From positions 1 through 59,495 of IMG/VR virus record IMGVR_UViG_3300020454_000016: a DNA stretch of 59,495 bases; one strand, given 5' to 3'. Made by a program: the position numbers and the translations under genes. Of the stretch, positions 1 through 6,085 are shown piece after piece. The notes beneath the pieces are model-generated. The model searched no databases, was not told where the DNA came from, and saw only the letters and a program-made list of their open reading frames with translations. Positions within the stretch are counted from its first letter, which is position 1, and each line of letters starts with the position of its first letter. This stretch comes from a virus.

Positions 1-84
1 GTTGATGGGTCTATCAATTTGAAACATACCGATATCACCACCCCATCTGATCATATCATTTAATTCATTCTTTGTGTATAACAT
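1..84 (-). CDS. Hypothetical protein, cut by the left edge (N-terminal 28 residues)
   Basis: An open frame starts with ATG at 84 on the minus strand (MLYTKNELND...) and runs off the left edge. An AAGGAA ribosome-binding site lies upstream, preceded by palindrome copy 1 and a strong promoter-like sequence. If the window is circular, the frame continues from 59495 to a TAA at 59427-59429, giving a 50-residue protein that stops one base before the next gene (start 59425). I do not recognise the protein. It would be the first gene of the leftward replication block. Confidence 0.55.
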   Translation of the reverse strand, partial: MLYTKNELNDMIRWGGDIGMFQIDRPIN

Positions 85-102
85 TCTGCTATTCCTTATT
101 TC

Positions 103-126
103 AAGTTTGCCACGTGGCAATGTTGG
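103..126. repeat. Palindromic repeat, copy 1 (core TTGCCACGTGGCAA at 107-120)
   Basis: This is a 14-base perfect palindrome with conserved flanks (AAGTT on the left, TGTTG on the right). The outer arms AA/TT and CC/GG would also pair, but the two bases between differ (GT versus TG), so the element has a direction. The copy ends 18 bases upstream of the ATG at 84, between the putative promoter at 157-185 and the ribosome-binding site, so it would lie in the 5' leader of the leftward operon. Confidence 0.9.
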
Positions 127-156
127 GTTAACTGTGTAAAAAACTAATTATTCTTT

Positions 157-185
157 AATATAGCATAGCCACACATTGATGTCAA
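157..185 (-). promoter_or_regulatory. Putative sigma70-type promoter for the leftward block
   Basis: Read on the minus strand, TTGACA (185-180) is a perfect -35 hexamer. A 17-base spacer (179-163) separates it from TATATT (162-157), a 5/6 match to the -10 box. Transcription would start near 150 and read into the gene starting at 84, and on a circular map into the replication block. It lies downstream of the terminator at 280-312, so it would start a fresh transcript. This is by far the best host-type promoter match I found. Confidence 0.65.
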
Positions 186-221
186 ACCGATTTGCTTAAA
201 TAACCACACTAAGTTGAAATG

Positions 222-237
222 CCCCCACCCCCACCCC
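222..237. other. C-tract (G-runs on the minus strand)
   Basis: Three C-runs of 5, 5 and 4 are separated by single A bases, followed by CC after four A residues. The minus strand therefore has G-runs of 4, 5 and 5 plus a GG with short loops, which could form a small G-quadruplex. It lies about 35 bases upstream of the promoter at 157-185. A role in regulation is only a guess; it could be simple low-complexity sequence. Confidence 0.4.
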
Positions 238-279
238 AAAACCTATCATCACTATTTTTGAGTGAGAAAAGTTGGCATA

Positions 280-312
280 AAAAAAAAAGGCTACTGAAAT
301 TAATCAATAGCC
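280..312 (-). terminator. Rho-independent terminator
   Basis: On the minus strand an imperfect hairpin (outer stem GGCTA/TAGCC at 308-312 and 289-293, an inner TGA/TCA pair and one mismatch) is followed by an uninterrupted run of T residues (the A-run at 280-288 on the plus strand). It sits 28 bases after the stop of the small gene at 340-573 and would end the short leader transcript carrying the genes at 1579-650 and 573-340. Confidence 0.75.
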
Positions 313-339
313 AATTTAATTTTAAATTTATTTTTGTGG

Positions 340-573
340 TTAGATTTTTTCTAACATAGTCTCAATTATTTGTAATTTATTTGTGTAGTTATCCAATTGC
401 TTTTTATTGTAAATCATAGGTAAATTATTTTCATCTAGAATTTCATTTCTGAAATACTGACACTCTTGAATAACACTATCAATTGAAGCTTGCAAGTGTC
501 TCACTTTTTTTTCACTAGCCATTAATTTTTCAATTAAATTTGCTTCTACTATTTTATAATTTTTATCTAACAT
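340..573 (-). CDS. Small helical protein of unknown function
   Basis: A 77-residue protein, charged, with no signal peptide or membrane segment; it looks almost fully helical with coiled-coil character (NLIEKLMASEKKVRHLQ and a leucine-rich C-terminus). A GAGAG ribosome-binding site precedes the ATG. Palindrome copy 2 lies 50 bases upstream, in the gap to the gene at 650-1579, and a terminator follows the stop. Its place in a short, separately terminated leftward unit next to the control region suggests an early role, but I do not recognise a family. Confidence 0.7.
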   Translation of the reverse strand: MLDKNYKIVEANLIEKLMASEKKVRHLQASIDSVIQECQYFRNEILDENNLPMIYNKKQLDNYTNKLQIIETMLEKI

Positions 574-623
574 TTTTTAAACTCTCAATTTAAATTAAAT
601 AAAATGTGGCAATGCTAACATTT

Positions 624-648
624 CAACATTGCCACGTGGCAAACTTGG
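624..648. repeat. Palindromic repeat, copy 2 (core at 629-642)
   Basis: The same 14-base core TTGCCACGTGGCAA with the conserved flanks in the opposite orientation to copy 1. It fills part of the 76-base gap between the stop of the gene at 650-1579 and the start of the gene at 340-573. A weak fragment of the same sequence (TGGCAATG, 607-614) lies close by. Confidence 0.9.
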
Positions 649-649
649 A

Positions 650-1579
650 TTACTTTTTATTTTCAAAAGTGAAAGCCATATTCATAAGTAAGGCGTGAAC
701 GTCTACTTTTGAAGCTTCAGCCTTTTCACATACATGAGTAATTGCAGTATATATAGCATCTGTTACTGAGCAATTAGTGGCTTTTTTGGTATTTGCTAAG
801 AATACATCAAGTTGATTTTTAAATTGCTCGTCAACTTTTGTTTCATCTAACTTTTCAATTTTTGGTGTATTAGATTTTGAATTACCACCAACAGAAGCTT
901 TTGATGTTCTCGCTGATACATCATTAGTTTTCTTGTCTGTTGTAAGATTCAATTTTTTTGAAACACTACAATATGAAACATATTTATTAGTATTCTTATT
1001 GTAAAATGATCCTACAATATCACTTGTGTCTGTCTTTTCAATACCATTAAAAATTGTATCTGCACCAACAAATTTGTAATTACTATTTTTAATTACAGGA
1101 TCATTATTTATTTTTTCAGCATCAAATAAATTATTCCATATTAAAGCAACAACATGAAAAGAACGTGACCTTGTCATTGATGGTACTAGGTCATAAGCTT
1201 CTTGACCAACTAACTGAATCAAAGCTTCTTTCATTAATTCTGGCTTCATTTCTTTTGGCTTAGATTGTACATTATCAGAATTACATACAGTAATCTTTGA
1301 TCTAATTAAATGATAAGCGTGTGTAGACTGAGCATCAGCAAACTTACCTAAAGCAACTGAGCCATTATAAGCCCTATCAAAATTGTTTTTGCTATAACTA
1401 GCGTACATATTATTCAATATATTATCAGTCTCATTAGTTGAAAAGTATTGACCATCTTTATTGAAATAAGAAAAACATGTCTCTTTTATTGTTGCTGTCA
1501 AGTTAGATACTTTAACATTCTTTGCAACAGTTTTAGTAGAAGCTTTTTTATTAGTTGTTTTTTTAACTGTGTTTGTCAT
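650..1579 (-). CDS. Hypothetical protein, probably early
   Basis: A 309-residue protein, not recognised. The N-terminus is lysine- and threonine-rich (residues 1-25). A central region (about 85-190) holds a mixed alpha/beta part with the phrase RSRSFHVVALIWNNLF, then comes a low-complexity Ser/Asn/Lys linker (about 215-245) and a helical C-terminal part. I chose ATG at 1579 over an in-frame GTG at 1591 because a GAG-containing ribosome-binding site lies upstream of the ATG. It is the first leftward gene beside the divergent control region and so a candidate early host-takeover or regulatory protein; that is inference from position only. Confidence 0.75.
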   Translation of the reverse strand: MTNTVKKTTNKKASTKTVAKNVKVSNLTATIKETCFSYFNKDGQYFSTNETDNILNNMYASYSKNNFDRAYNGSVALGKFADAQSTHAYHLIRSKITVCNSDNVQSKPKEMKPELMKEALIQLVGQEAYDLVPSMTRSRSFHVVALIWNNLFDAEKINNDPVIKNSNYKFVGADTIFNGIEKTDTSDIVGSFYNKNTNKYVSYCSVSKKLNLTTDKKTNDVSARTSKASVGGNSKSNTPKIEKLDETKVDEQFKNQLDVFLANTKKATNCSVTDAIYTAITHVCEKAEASKVDVHALLMNMAFTFENKK

Positions 1580-1638
1580 TTTTATTCTCACTTTTTTGGC
1601 TCATTTTGTCAGAGGTATGTGCCTTAGACCTTAATATT

Positions 1639-1666
1639 AATATAAGTGTTTATTTAAATAATTCAA
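1639..1666 (-). promoter_or_regulatory. Possible leftward promoter for the gene at 650-1579
   Basis: On the minus strand TTGAAT (1666-1661), a 16-base spacer and TATATT (1644-1639) resemble a sigma70 promoter, 60 bases upstream of the start at 1579. The -35 box is weaker and the spacer one base short, in an AT-rich stretch where chance matches are common. Palindrome copy 3 lies about 53 bases upstream of the -35 box. Confidence 0.35.
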
Positions 1667-1718
1667 GTGTTTCAAGTAAAATAATTTAAATAAAATGAAA
1701 TTAATTTATTGTATCATT

Positions 1719-1744
1719 TCAAGTTTGCCACGTGGCAATGTTGG
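1719..1744. repeat. Palindromic repeat, copy 3 (core at 1725-1738)
   Basis: Identical core and same orientation as copy 1. It stands in the divergent control region, 139 bases upstream of the leftward start at 1579 and upstream of the possible promoter at 1639-1666. Unlike copies 1, 5 and 6 it is not directly beside a ribosome-binding site. Confidence 0.9.
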
Positions 1745-2257
1745 ATAATGTTGTACACATTTTCAAGGGGTGTCCTTTTGTTTTCGTGGGGGTGTACTTT
1801 TTTGGTGGTGGTTTTTGGTGTAACAGATATAAAATCAGTTTATCAAAATATTTAAATGATTCATTTAATTGAATTTTCATTTTATATTCTCATTTAAAAA
1901 ATATGTTTTACTGCAAGCTTAAAATTGTTGCACCAAAAATGACCTCCTGCAATTTCGGGTTTTGGGGTAGGGCAGGCGACACACCCGGTTGGTACGTATG
2001 TGTTCACAGAACCCTACACAGATCAGGAAAAAGGGGTGTTAACCACTTATGTTGCACAAATACCACATTGTACTAGGGTCACAATATAAAAATAATGGTG
2101 TTTTCTTCATTTTAGGGGTTGACAACTTGAATTTAATGTGTAAAACTACCCATTAAGGGTGTTACAATTAAAGATGATTTAAAAAAACTTTATTAATACA
2201 CCTATATGTACACTTAAATGCAATAAATGTACAATATATTGAAAATAATGCTTGACA
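1745..2257. other. Divergent intergenic control region
   Basis: Together with 1580-1744 this forms the longest stretch without a convincing gene. It lies between the leftward and rightward blocks. The plus strand is strikingly G/T-rich at 1763-1830 (repeated GGTGG and GGGGGTG words) and has a G-tract cluster at 1956-1976 (GGG, GGGG, GGG, GG). It then becomes AT-rich towards 2250. A TTGACA lies at 2119. No open frame with a ribosome-binding site was seen. The layout suits promoters and possibly a replication origin, but no iterons or DnaA-box cluster were seen. Confidence 0.6.
2119..2146 (+). promoter_or_regulatory. Possible rightward promoter
   Basis: A perfect TTGACA (2119-2124) is followed after 16 bases by TAAAAC (2141-2146), a weak -10 match. 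It lies about 110 bases upstream of the first rightward gene at 2258. The -35 box is convincing, the -10 is not; an alternative is a promoter read by a phage-modified polymerase. Confidence 0.3.
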
Positions 2258-2533
2258 ATGAAAAAGAAATGTGTAAAACTATATAACTATACCTCTGTAT
2301 TAGACAGATATTATAATGCCCTTATATCTAAAGGAAGCATTAGCAACATCAAAAACATGCATATACCTGTATCTGATGTATTCTATGTGCAAAAAGCAAT
2401 AGAAATGAACACAGGTGTTAAATATAGCCTAGATCATGTAGAAAGAGCTATGTATTTAGAGGGTCATCTGAGTGCATCAGATGTATTAGACCCTAGTGTA
2501 CCACGAGGATACTGTAGTTATGATAACACCTGA
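2258..2533 (+). CDS. Hypothetical protein, first gene of the rightward block
   Basis: A 91-residue protein starting MKKKCVKLYN, soluble and charged, not recognised. ATG 2258 was chosen; a TTG two codons upstream is less likely. No good ribosome-binding site is visible, which would fit a leaderless or weakly translated message. It overlaps the next gene by 14 bases, so the two are probably translationally coupled. Confidence 0.65.
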   Translation: MKKKCVKLYNYTSVLDRYYNALISKGSISNIKNMHIPVSDVFYVQKAIEMNTGVKYSLDHVERAMYLEGHLSASDVLDPSVPRGYCSYDNT

Positions 2534-2762
2534 AAAGTTAGACTCATGGAGAATCGTGCCTAGAGCATTAATCCTGTCGTACATGGTCGTATTTTATCAA
2601 ACATGCAGTTGGTTTATGAATCTCGCAGAGCCAAACAATGCTCAAGCAGGTTTTGTATCTGTTGTAGTAGGAGCAGGTGCCGCTTGGTTTGGTTTATACG
2701 TAAATGGTGGAAAATCACGAGTTGAGGTTTCATCTAAAGTTGAGCAAAGGGAGAATATATAA
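2520..2762 (+). CDS. Two-helix membrane protein, holin candidate
   Basis: An 80-residue protein with two predicted membrane segments (about 11-33, starting IVPRALILSYMVV, and about 44-60, the glycine/alanine-rich VSVVVGAGAAWFGLYV), a short loop with a proline, and a charged C-terminal tail. Size and layout match class II holins. It starts at ATG 2520 (an in-frame GTG at 2496 lacks a site); GAGG lies upstream. Its stop overlaps the next start (TAATG). A second, better holin candidate lies at 3910-4284 near the endolysin, so this one could instead be an antiholin or unrelated. Confidence 0.6.
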   Translation: MITPEKLDSWRIVPRALILSYMVVFYQTCSWFMNLAEPNNAQAGFVSVVVGAGAAWFGLYVNGGKSRVEVSSKVEQRENI

Positions 2763-2902
2763 TGTGGGGAAGAGTATTAGATTTTTTTAGTTCACGGGGT
2801 GAAGGTACTGCGTGGGATTTAGATTATGGTAAATTAATTATCATAGGTCTATGTATATATATTGCAATCGCTGTAAGTGGTTGTCATTCAATTGGAGGTT
2901 AG
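2762..2902 (+). CDS. Small membrane protein, possible lipoprotein
   Basis: A 46-residue protein coupled to the previous gene by TAATG. The N-terminus is soluble and charged (WGRVLDFFSSRGEG), followed by a hydrophobic segment (about 25-40, LIIIGLCIYIAIAVSGC). VSGC resembles a lipobox, but it lies only six residues from the C-terminus, unusual for a true lipoprotein. A hairpin terminator begins right after the stop. It may be part of the lysis or membrane functions of this cluster; no family is recognised. Confidence 0.6.
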   Translation: MWGRVLDFFSSRGEGTAWDLDYGKLIIIGLCIYIAIAVSGCHSIGG

Positions 2903-2934
2903 TGGCTACTTTTCGGTGTGCGAGTAGCCATTTT
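2903..2934 (+). terminator. Rho-independent terminator
   Basis: An 8-base-pair perfect stem, TGGCTACT (2903-2910) with AGTAGCCA (2923-2930), a 12-base loop, then TTTT (2931-2934). It follows directly on the stop of the small membrane gene, so the genes at 2258-2902 probably form a short transcript of their own. Confidence 0.8.
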
Positions 2935-2951
2935 AATTATAGGAGATACTA

Positions 2952-3035
2952 ATGATACATTTTTATCCTGTACCTTGTCCTCATTGTCCTACTAAACAGG
3001 AATGTAGGGATAATGGTAAGTGTGCGAAGGAGTAG
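2952..3035 (+). CDS. Cysteine-rich microprotein
   Basis: A 27-residue peptide (start MIHFYPVPCPHCP) with a perfect AGGAG six bases before the ATG. Four cysteines in a C-x2-C ... C-x5-C arrangement could bind one zinc ion. The next gene starts four bases after its stop. The strong ribosome-binding site and dense packing are the main evidence that it is real; no family is recognised. Confidence 0.55.
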   Translation: MIHFYPVPCPHCPTKQECRDNGKCAKE

Positions 3036-3038
3036 TTG

Positions 3039-3206
3039 ATGGCAGTAAATGCAGCAAAAAACTACACGCAACCTAAAAAGCGTAAAGCTATATTTAATAG
3101 AATTAAAGCAGGGAGTAAGGGTGGAAAACCTGGTCAATGGTCTGCCCGTAAAGCTCAAATGTTAGCCAAGCAATATAAAGCTTCTGGTGGTGGTTATAAA
3201 TCGTAA
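3039..3206 (+). CDS. Small basic phage protein (GGKPGQWSARKAQ type)
   Basis: A 55-residue, very basic protein. The central phrase KGGKPGQWSARKAQ and the C-terminal KASGGGYK belong to a small protein type seen in many tailed marine and enteric phages (probably in the DUF5872 group; the family name is from memory). Its role is unknown; its charge suggests nucleic-acid or capsid association. It lies in a run of four small basic proteins (3039-3922) just before the lysis genes. Confidence 0.7.
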   Translation: MAVNAAKNYTQPKKRKAIFNRIKAGSKGGKPGQWSARKAQMLAKQYKASGGGYKS

Positions 3207-3218
3207 AGGAGATACAGT

Positions 3219-3383
3219 ATGCCGCAAGGAAAAGGAACTTATGGATCAAAGGTGGGAAGACCACCAAAAAAGAAAACAGGAATGATGTATGGTGGAATGG
3301 CATCTAAGAAAAAAGATATGATGAAGATGGGTATGTCTAAAGGTGGTAGTCCGAAAAAAAAAATGACAAGAAAGGGTGCGTAA
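3219..3383 (+). CDS. Small basic phage protein (MPQGKGTYGSKVGRPPKKK type)
   Basis: A 54-residue protein with an AGGAGA site upstream. The N-terminus GKGTYGSKVGRPPKKK, containing an AT-hook-like GRP core, is common to small proteins of podoviruses and myoviruses. Methionine-glycine repeats (MMYGGM, MMKMGMSKGG) and a lysine-rich tail follow. The GRP with flanking basic residues suggests minor-groove DNA binding; function is unproven. Confidence 0.7.
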   Translation: MPQGKGTYGSKVGRPPKKKTGMMYGGMASKKKDMMKMGMSKGGSPKKKMTRKGA

Positions 3384-3404
3384 CAATCGCAATTGTATCA
3401 ACTA

Positions 3405-3641
3405 ATGGCACTCGCAAAAAGTCAAAAAAGTCTTAAAGATTGGGGCAAGCAAAAGTGGAGAACATCTTCAGGTAAACCTTCAAAAGGTAAGCGAAGATAT
3501 CTCCCTGATGCTGCTTGGAAATCATTGAGTGCGTCAGAGAAGGCGGCTACTAATAAAGCTAAAGCTAAAGGCAATAGACAAGGTAAGCAATTTGTAAAGC
3601 AACCTAAAAAAATTGCGAAAAAAACGAGAGCATACAGATAA
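3405..3641 (+). CDS. Small basic phage protein, conserved type
   Basis: A 78-residue protein with about one third basic residues. The phrases KRRYLPDAAWKSLS and the C-terminal QFVKQPKKIAKKT are hallmarks of a conserved, uncharacterised phage family that occurs close to structural genes. ATG 3405 was preferred over a TTG at 3393, though neither has a clear ribosome-binding site. Its stop overlaps the next start (TAATG). Probably a virion- or DNA-associated protein. Confidence 0.75.
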   Translation: MALAKSQKSLKDWGKQKWRTSSGKPSKGKRRYLPDAAWKSLSASEKAATNKAKAKGNRQGKQFVKQPKKIAKKTRAYR

Positions 3642-3922
3642 TGGCTACATCACCAGCATGGCAAAGAAAAGAAGGTAAATCTAAAAGTGGTGGACTCAAT
3701 GCAAAAGGAGTCGCATCTTATAGACGAGCTAATCCTGGATCTAAGTTAAAAACAGCAGTTACTACTAAACCTTCTAAATTAAAGAAGGGTTCTAAAGCTG
3801 CAAACAGACGAAAATCTTTTTGTTCTAGAATGAAAGGAATGAAATCAAAGTTGACCTCTGCAAAAACAGCTAGAGATCCTGATTCTAGAATTAATAAATC
3901 ATTGAGGAAATGGAATTGTTAG
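3641..3922 (+). CDS. DUF6321-like conserved phage protein
   Basis: A 93-residue basic protein. It starts with SPAWQRKEGKSKSGGLNAKG and ends with SLRKWNC, with KSFCSRMKGM between; these three blocks define a conserved family of phage proteins of unknown function (DUF6321, from memory). The conserved Cys in FCSRM and the C-terminal WNC could be metal- or redox-active. It is coupled to its neighbours (TAATG at the start, 13-base overlap with the next gene). Confidence 0.75.
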   Translation: MATSPAWQRKEGKSKSGGLNAKGVASYRRANPGSKLKTAVTTKPSKLKKGSKAANRRKSFCSRMKGMKSKLTSAKTARDPDSRINKSLRKWNC

Positions 3923-4284
3923 GTAGTATTACAACAATACTAAGTTCAGTTGGTGGACTCGCTACAAGTTACATAGATGGGAAGACGGCTGTGCAAAAAG
4001 CTGAAGCACAGATTCGTATGAAGGAAGCAACAGGCGAAATTGATTGGGAGCTTGCTGCTATACGTGCTACACAAAGCAGCTGGAAAGATGAATGGCTAAC
4101 AATTTTGTTCTCTCTCCCGCTGATTCTATGTTTCTGCGGTGATTGGGGGCGACAGATCGTGACTGATGGGTTTATTGCATTGCAGAATATGCCGGATTGG
4201 TATCAGATAAGTTTGGGGGCGATAGTAGCTGCATCGTTTGGGGTTCGATCTGTTAGTAAGTTTTTTGGAATGAAGAAGAGGTGA
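3910..4284 (+). CDS. Holin, three-helix GTA type
   Basis: A 124-residue membrane protein. An N-terminal glycine-rich hydrophobic stretch (about 3-20) is followed by a charged amphipathic part (AEAQIRMKEATGEIDWELAA), the motif SSWKDEWLTILFSLPLI, and two membrane segments (about 61-75 and 101-117). This order matches the 3TM holin family of gene transfer agents and marine phages, which permeabilise the inner membrane to release endolysin. It is followed closely by the endolysin gene, supporting a lysis cassette. Confidence 0.7.
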   Translation: MELLGSITTILSSVGGLATSYIDGKTAVQKAEAQIRMKEATGEIDWELAAIRATQSSWKDEWLTILFSLPLILCFCGDWGRQIVTDGFIALQNMPDWYQISLGAIVAASFGVRSVSKFFGMKKR

Positions 4285-4484
4285 TACACATTCGCTATGT
4301 GCAAAATTACATAGGCGATAAAAGGTATCCATTAGACAGTTTAAAGCATAAGAGTGATCACGTTAGAAGAAGAGAGATGAGAAATGAGTTATACATTAAG
4401 TACAAGAAGTTTAGAGAGATTGAACGGCGTAAACGAATCATTAGTGAATATCGTAAAAAACGCAATAAAGACGACAAAAGTTGA
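4281..4484 (+). CDS. Doubtful basic protein overlapping holin and endolysin
   Basis: A 67-residue open frame that starts with GTG overlapping the holin stop and runs 101 bases into the endolysin gene in another frame. It is extremely basic (RRREMRNELYIKYKKF, ERRKR). It would fill the otherwise empty 99 bases between holin and endolysin, but the GTG start and long overlap leave it uncertain; embedded spanin-like genes do occur in such places, yet no membrane anchor is visible. Confidence 0.3.
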   Translation: MIHIRYVQNYIGDKRYPLDSLKHKSDHVRRREMRNELYIKYKKFREIERRKRIISEYRKKRNKDDKS

Positions 4485-4851
4485 TTTTGGAGTCACTTGC
4501 GGTTTGCGGACAAAAAGTGAGCAGGCTGAGTTAGTCAAAAAGGGTGCGTCACAAACAATGAACTCCCGTCATCTGCCACAAGAAGCAACAGGCATGAGCC
4601 ATGCAGTCGATTTAGTCGCTTATATTTCAGGACGAGTATCGTGGGAGTTGAATCTGTACGATGACATTGCTGATGCTATAAAAGATGCAGCCATTAAAGA
4701 AGGTAAATCTATTCGATGGGGAGCAGCGTGGCATAAGCCTTTGAACGAGTGGGATGGTACTGCTGGAGATTTGATGAATGAATATATAGATAAACGCCGG
4801 TCGCAAGGCAGACGGCCGTTCATAGATGCCCCACATTTTGAGTTAGTATAA
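4384..4851 (+). CDS. Endolysin, L-alanyl-D-glutamate/D-Ala peptidase (M15/VanY type)
   Basis: A 155-residue zinc peptidase that cleaves the stem peptide of peptidoglycan. Residues 38-42 (TCGLR), 61-63 (SRH), 70-77 (GMSHAVDL) and 149-153 (APHFE) match M15 motifs; likely zinc ligands are H63 or H73, D76 and H151. WGAAWH (112-117) is also typical. Compared with the usual SxHxxGxAxD, about six residues seem inserted between SRH and HAVD. It has no signal peptide, so it needs the holin. The start follows a GAGAG site. Confidence 0.85.
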   Translation: MSYTLSTRSLERLNGVNESLVNIVKNAIKTTKVDFGVTCGLRTKSEQAELVKKGASQTMNSRHLPQEATGMSHAVDLVAYISGRVSWELNLYDDIADAIKDAAIKEGKSIRWGAAWHKPLNEWDGTAGDLMNEYIDKRRSQGRRPFIDAPHFELV

Positions 4852-5072
4852 TGGGTATGTGGCTTCCAATTATATTGATGTGTTCATCACCTTATGCACA
4901 GACTTGTACTGTTATAACAGGTTTAGAACTTGTTGCAACACAGAAACAATGTTTTGAAGAGTCGATAAAAAAAGCAAAGATAGCAATGGAGAGTCCTACT
5001 GTCTTTCAAGCAAAACCGATGTGTCAGATTATACCTAATAAAGTATTGCCAGAAAAAGGAAAAGATATATAA
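4851..5072 (+). CDS. Small secreted or membrane protein, spanin-like position
   Basis: A 73-residue protein coupled to the endolysin stop (TAATG). The first 20 residues are hydrophobic (WLPIILMCSS) and end in AQT, like a signal peptide; ILMC could also serve as a lipobox. Three further cysteines lie in the mature part (CTV, QCF, MCQ). A small exported, Cys-containing protein right after an endolysin suggests a spanin or lysis accessory role, but no family is recognised. Confidence 0.55.
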   Translation: MGMWLPIILMCSSPYAQTCTVITGLELVATQKQCFEESIKKAKIAMESPTVFQAKPMCQIIPNKVLPEKGKDI

Positions 5073-5446
5073 TGCCAAGAGAGTTGACAGAAAAGCAAAG
5101 ATTGTTCTTAGATGTTTTGTTTGACAAAGCACAAGGCAGTATTGTGCAAGCTAAAAAATTAGCAGGTTATTCAGATGGTACATCATCTTCTGAAGTTGTT
5201 CGTAGTTTAAAAGATGAAATTAATGAAGCGACTAGAGAATACTTAGCCCGTGTAGCTCCTAAAGCTGCCTTTTCAATGGCTAATGTCTTAGATGATCCTA
5301 CAGAGTTAGGCATTAAAGAAAAGATAGTTGCAGCTAAAGATTTGTTAGATAGAACAGGACATGCTAAAACTGAAAAGATGGAAGTAAGTTCATCTACAGG
5401 TTTGTTTATATTGCCACCTAAAGATTCAGATGCCCCACAGACGTAA
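5072..5446 (+). CDS. terS: Probable terminase small subunit
   Basis: A 124-residue protein. Residues 1-45 (ELTEKQRLFLDVLF ... AKKLAGYSDG) are the N-terminal helix-turn-helix typical of small terminase subunits, followed by a coiled oligomerisation part (VVRSLKDEINEATREYLA) and a section with KEKIVAAKDLLDRTG, found in many TerS C-terminal halves. It would recognise the packaging site and recruit the large subunit encoded 0.9 kb downstream. The gene at 5678-6085 is a rival candidate. Confidence 0.65.
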   Translation: MPRELTEKQRLFLDVLFDKAQGSIVQAKKLAGYSDGTSSSEVVRSLKDEINEATREYLARVAPKAAFSMANVLDDPTELGIKEKIVAAKDLLDRTGHAKTEKMEVSSSTGLFILPPKDSDAPQT

Positions 5447-5681
5447 CTATAAAAAAGAATATAAGCAATATCACGAAACACCTTTACAGAAAAAGAAAAG
5501 GGCATCTCGTAATAAAGCAAGAAGATCTTTTGAAAAAGCAGGTTTAGTATCTAAAGGTGATGGCAAACATGTAGATCATAAAGATATGAATCCATTAAAT
5601 AATTCAAAGAAAAATTTGCGAATCTTAGCTAAAAGAAGAAATGTAAGAATGCAACCTAAAACTAAGACTAGGAGAAAATGA
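5430..5681 (+). CDS. Small HNH-type endonuclease
   Basis: An 83-residue basic protein with the HNH core VDHKDMNPLNNSKKNLRIL (residues 48-66): the His-Asp-His-like DH, the central Asn pair and NL. In tailed phages such genes beside terminase often give a nicking or strand-cutting activity required for, or assisting, packaging; it could also be a homing-type nuclease. It overlaps the genes on both sides by 17 and 4 bases, so it looks like an integral part of the module rather than an insertion. Confidence 0.65.
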   Translation: MPHRRNYKKEYKQYHETPLQKKKRASRNKARRSFEKAGLVSKGDGKHVDHKDMNPLNNSKKNLRILAKRRNVRMQPKTKTRRK

Positions 5682-6085
5682 AGACAGAAAGTATAGGATA
5701 TTGGGATTTACCACAGCCTGATATAAAAGGTTACACAGATCAATGGTTGCCTATTCCTAAAATGGCAAGAACGATACCATTTGGTTATGTAGAAGATCCT
5801 GATGATTCAACTATTCTTAGACCTATTAAAAATGAATTAGATGCACTTGAAAAAGCTAAAAGGTATTTAGGACAATATAGTTATAGAGAAATAGCTAATT
5901 GGTTGTCTAAGCAAACAGGACGATACATATCACACGTAGGATTGAGAAAACGAGTACAAGATGAACGAAGACGTAAGAAAACAGCTTCAGTTAAACGTCA
6001 GTATGCCAAAAGGTACGAAGAAATCATCAAAGCGGCAGAAAAAATTGAAACCGAAAGAGTCGGTGCAAGTAAAACCACAGATTGA
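5678..6085 (+). CDS. Helix-turn-helix protein before terminase large subunit
   Basis: A 135-residue protein. The N-terminal half has YWDLPQPDIKGY and a proline-rich stretch; the segment SYREIANWLSKQTGRYISHVGLRKR (about 68-92) is a clear helix-turn-helix; the C-terminus is a basic helix. Its stop lies 125 bases inside the large terminase gene as called here (83 bases if TerL starts at 6003). Proteins of this kind often act as packaging-site recognition partners, so this may be the true small terminase subunit or a second DNA-binding partner. Confidence 0.65.
   Translation: MKTESIGYWDLPQPDIKGYTDQWLPIPKMARTIPFGYVEDPDDSTILRPIKNELDALEKAKRYLGQYSYREIANWLSKQTGRYISHVGLRKRVQDERRRKKTASVKRQYAKRYEEIIKAAEKIETERVGASKTTD

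Noticed and set aside
2949-3303. Minus-strand open frames across the small basic genes
   Set aside because: They lie opposite three plus-strand genes with better ribosome sites and recognisable products; their own sequences are low-complexity Phe/Leu/Ser.
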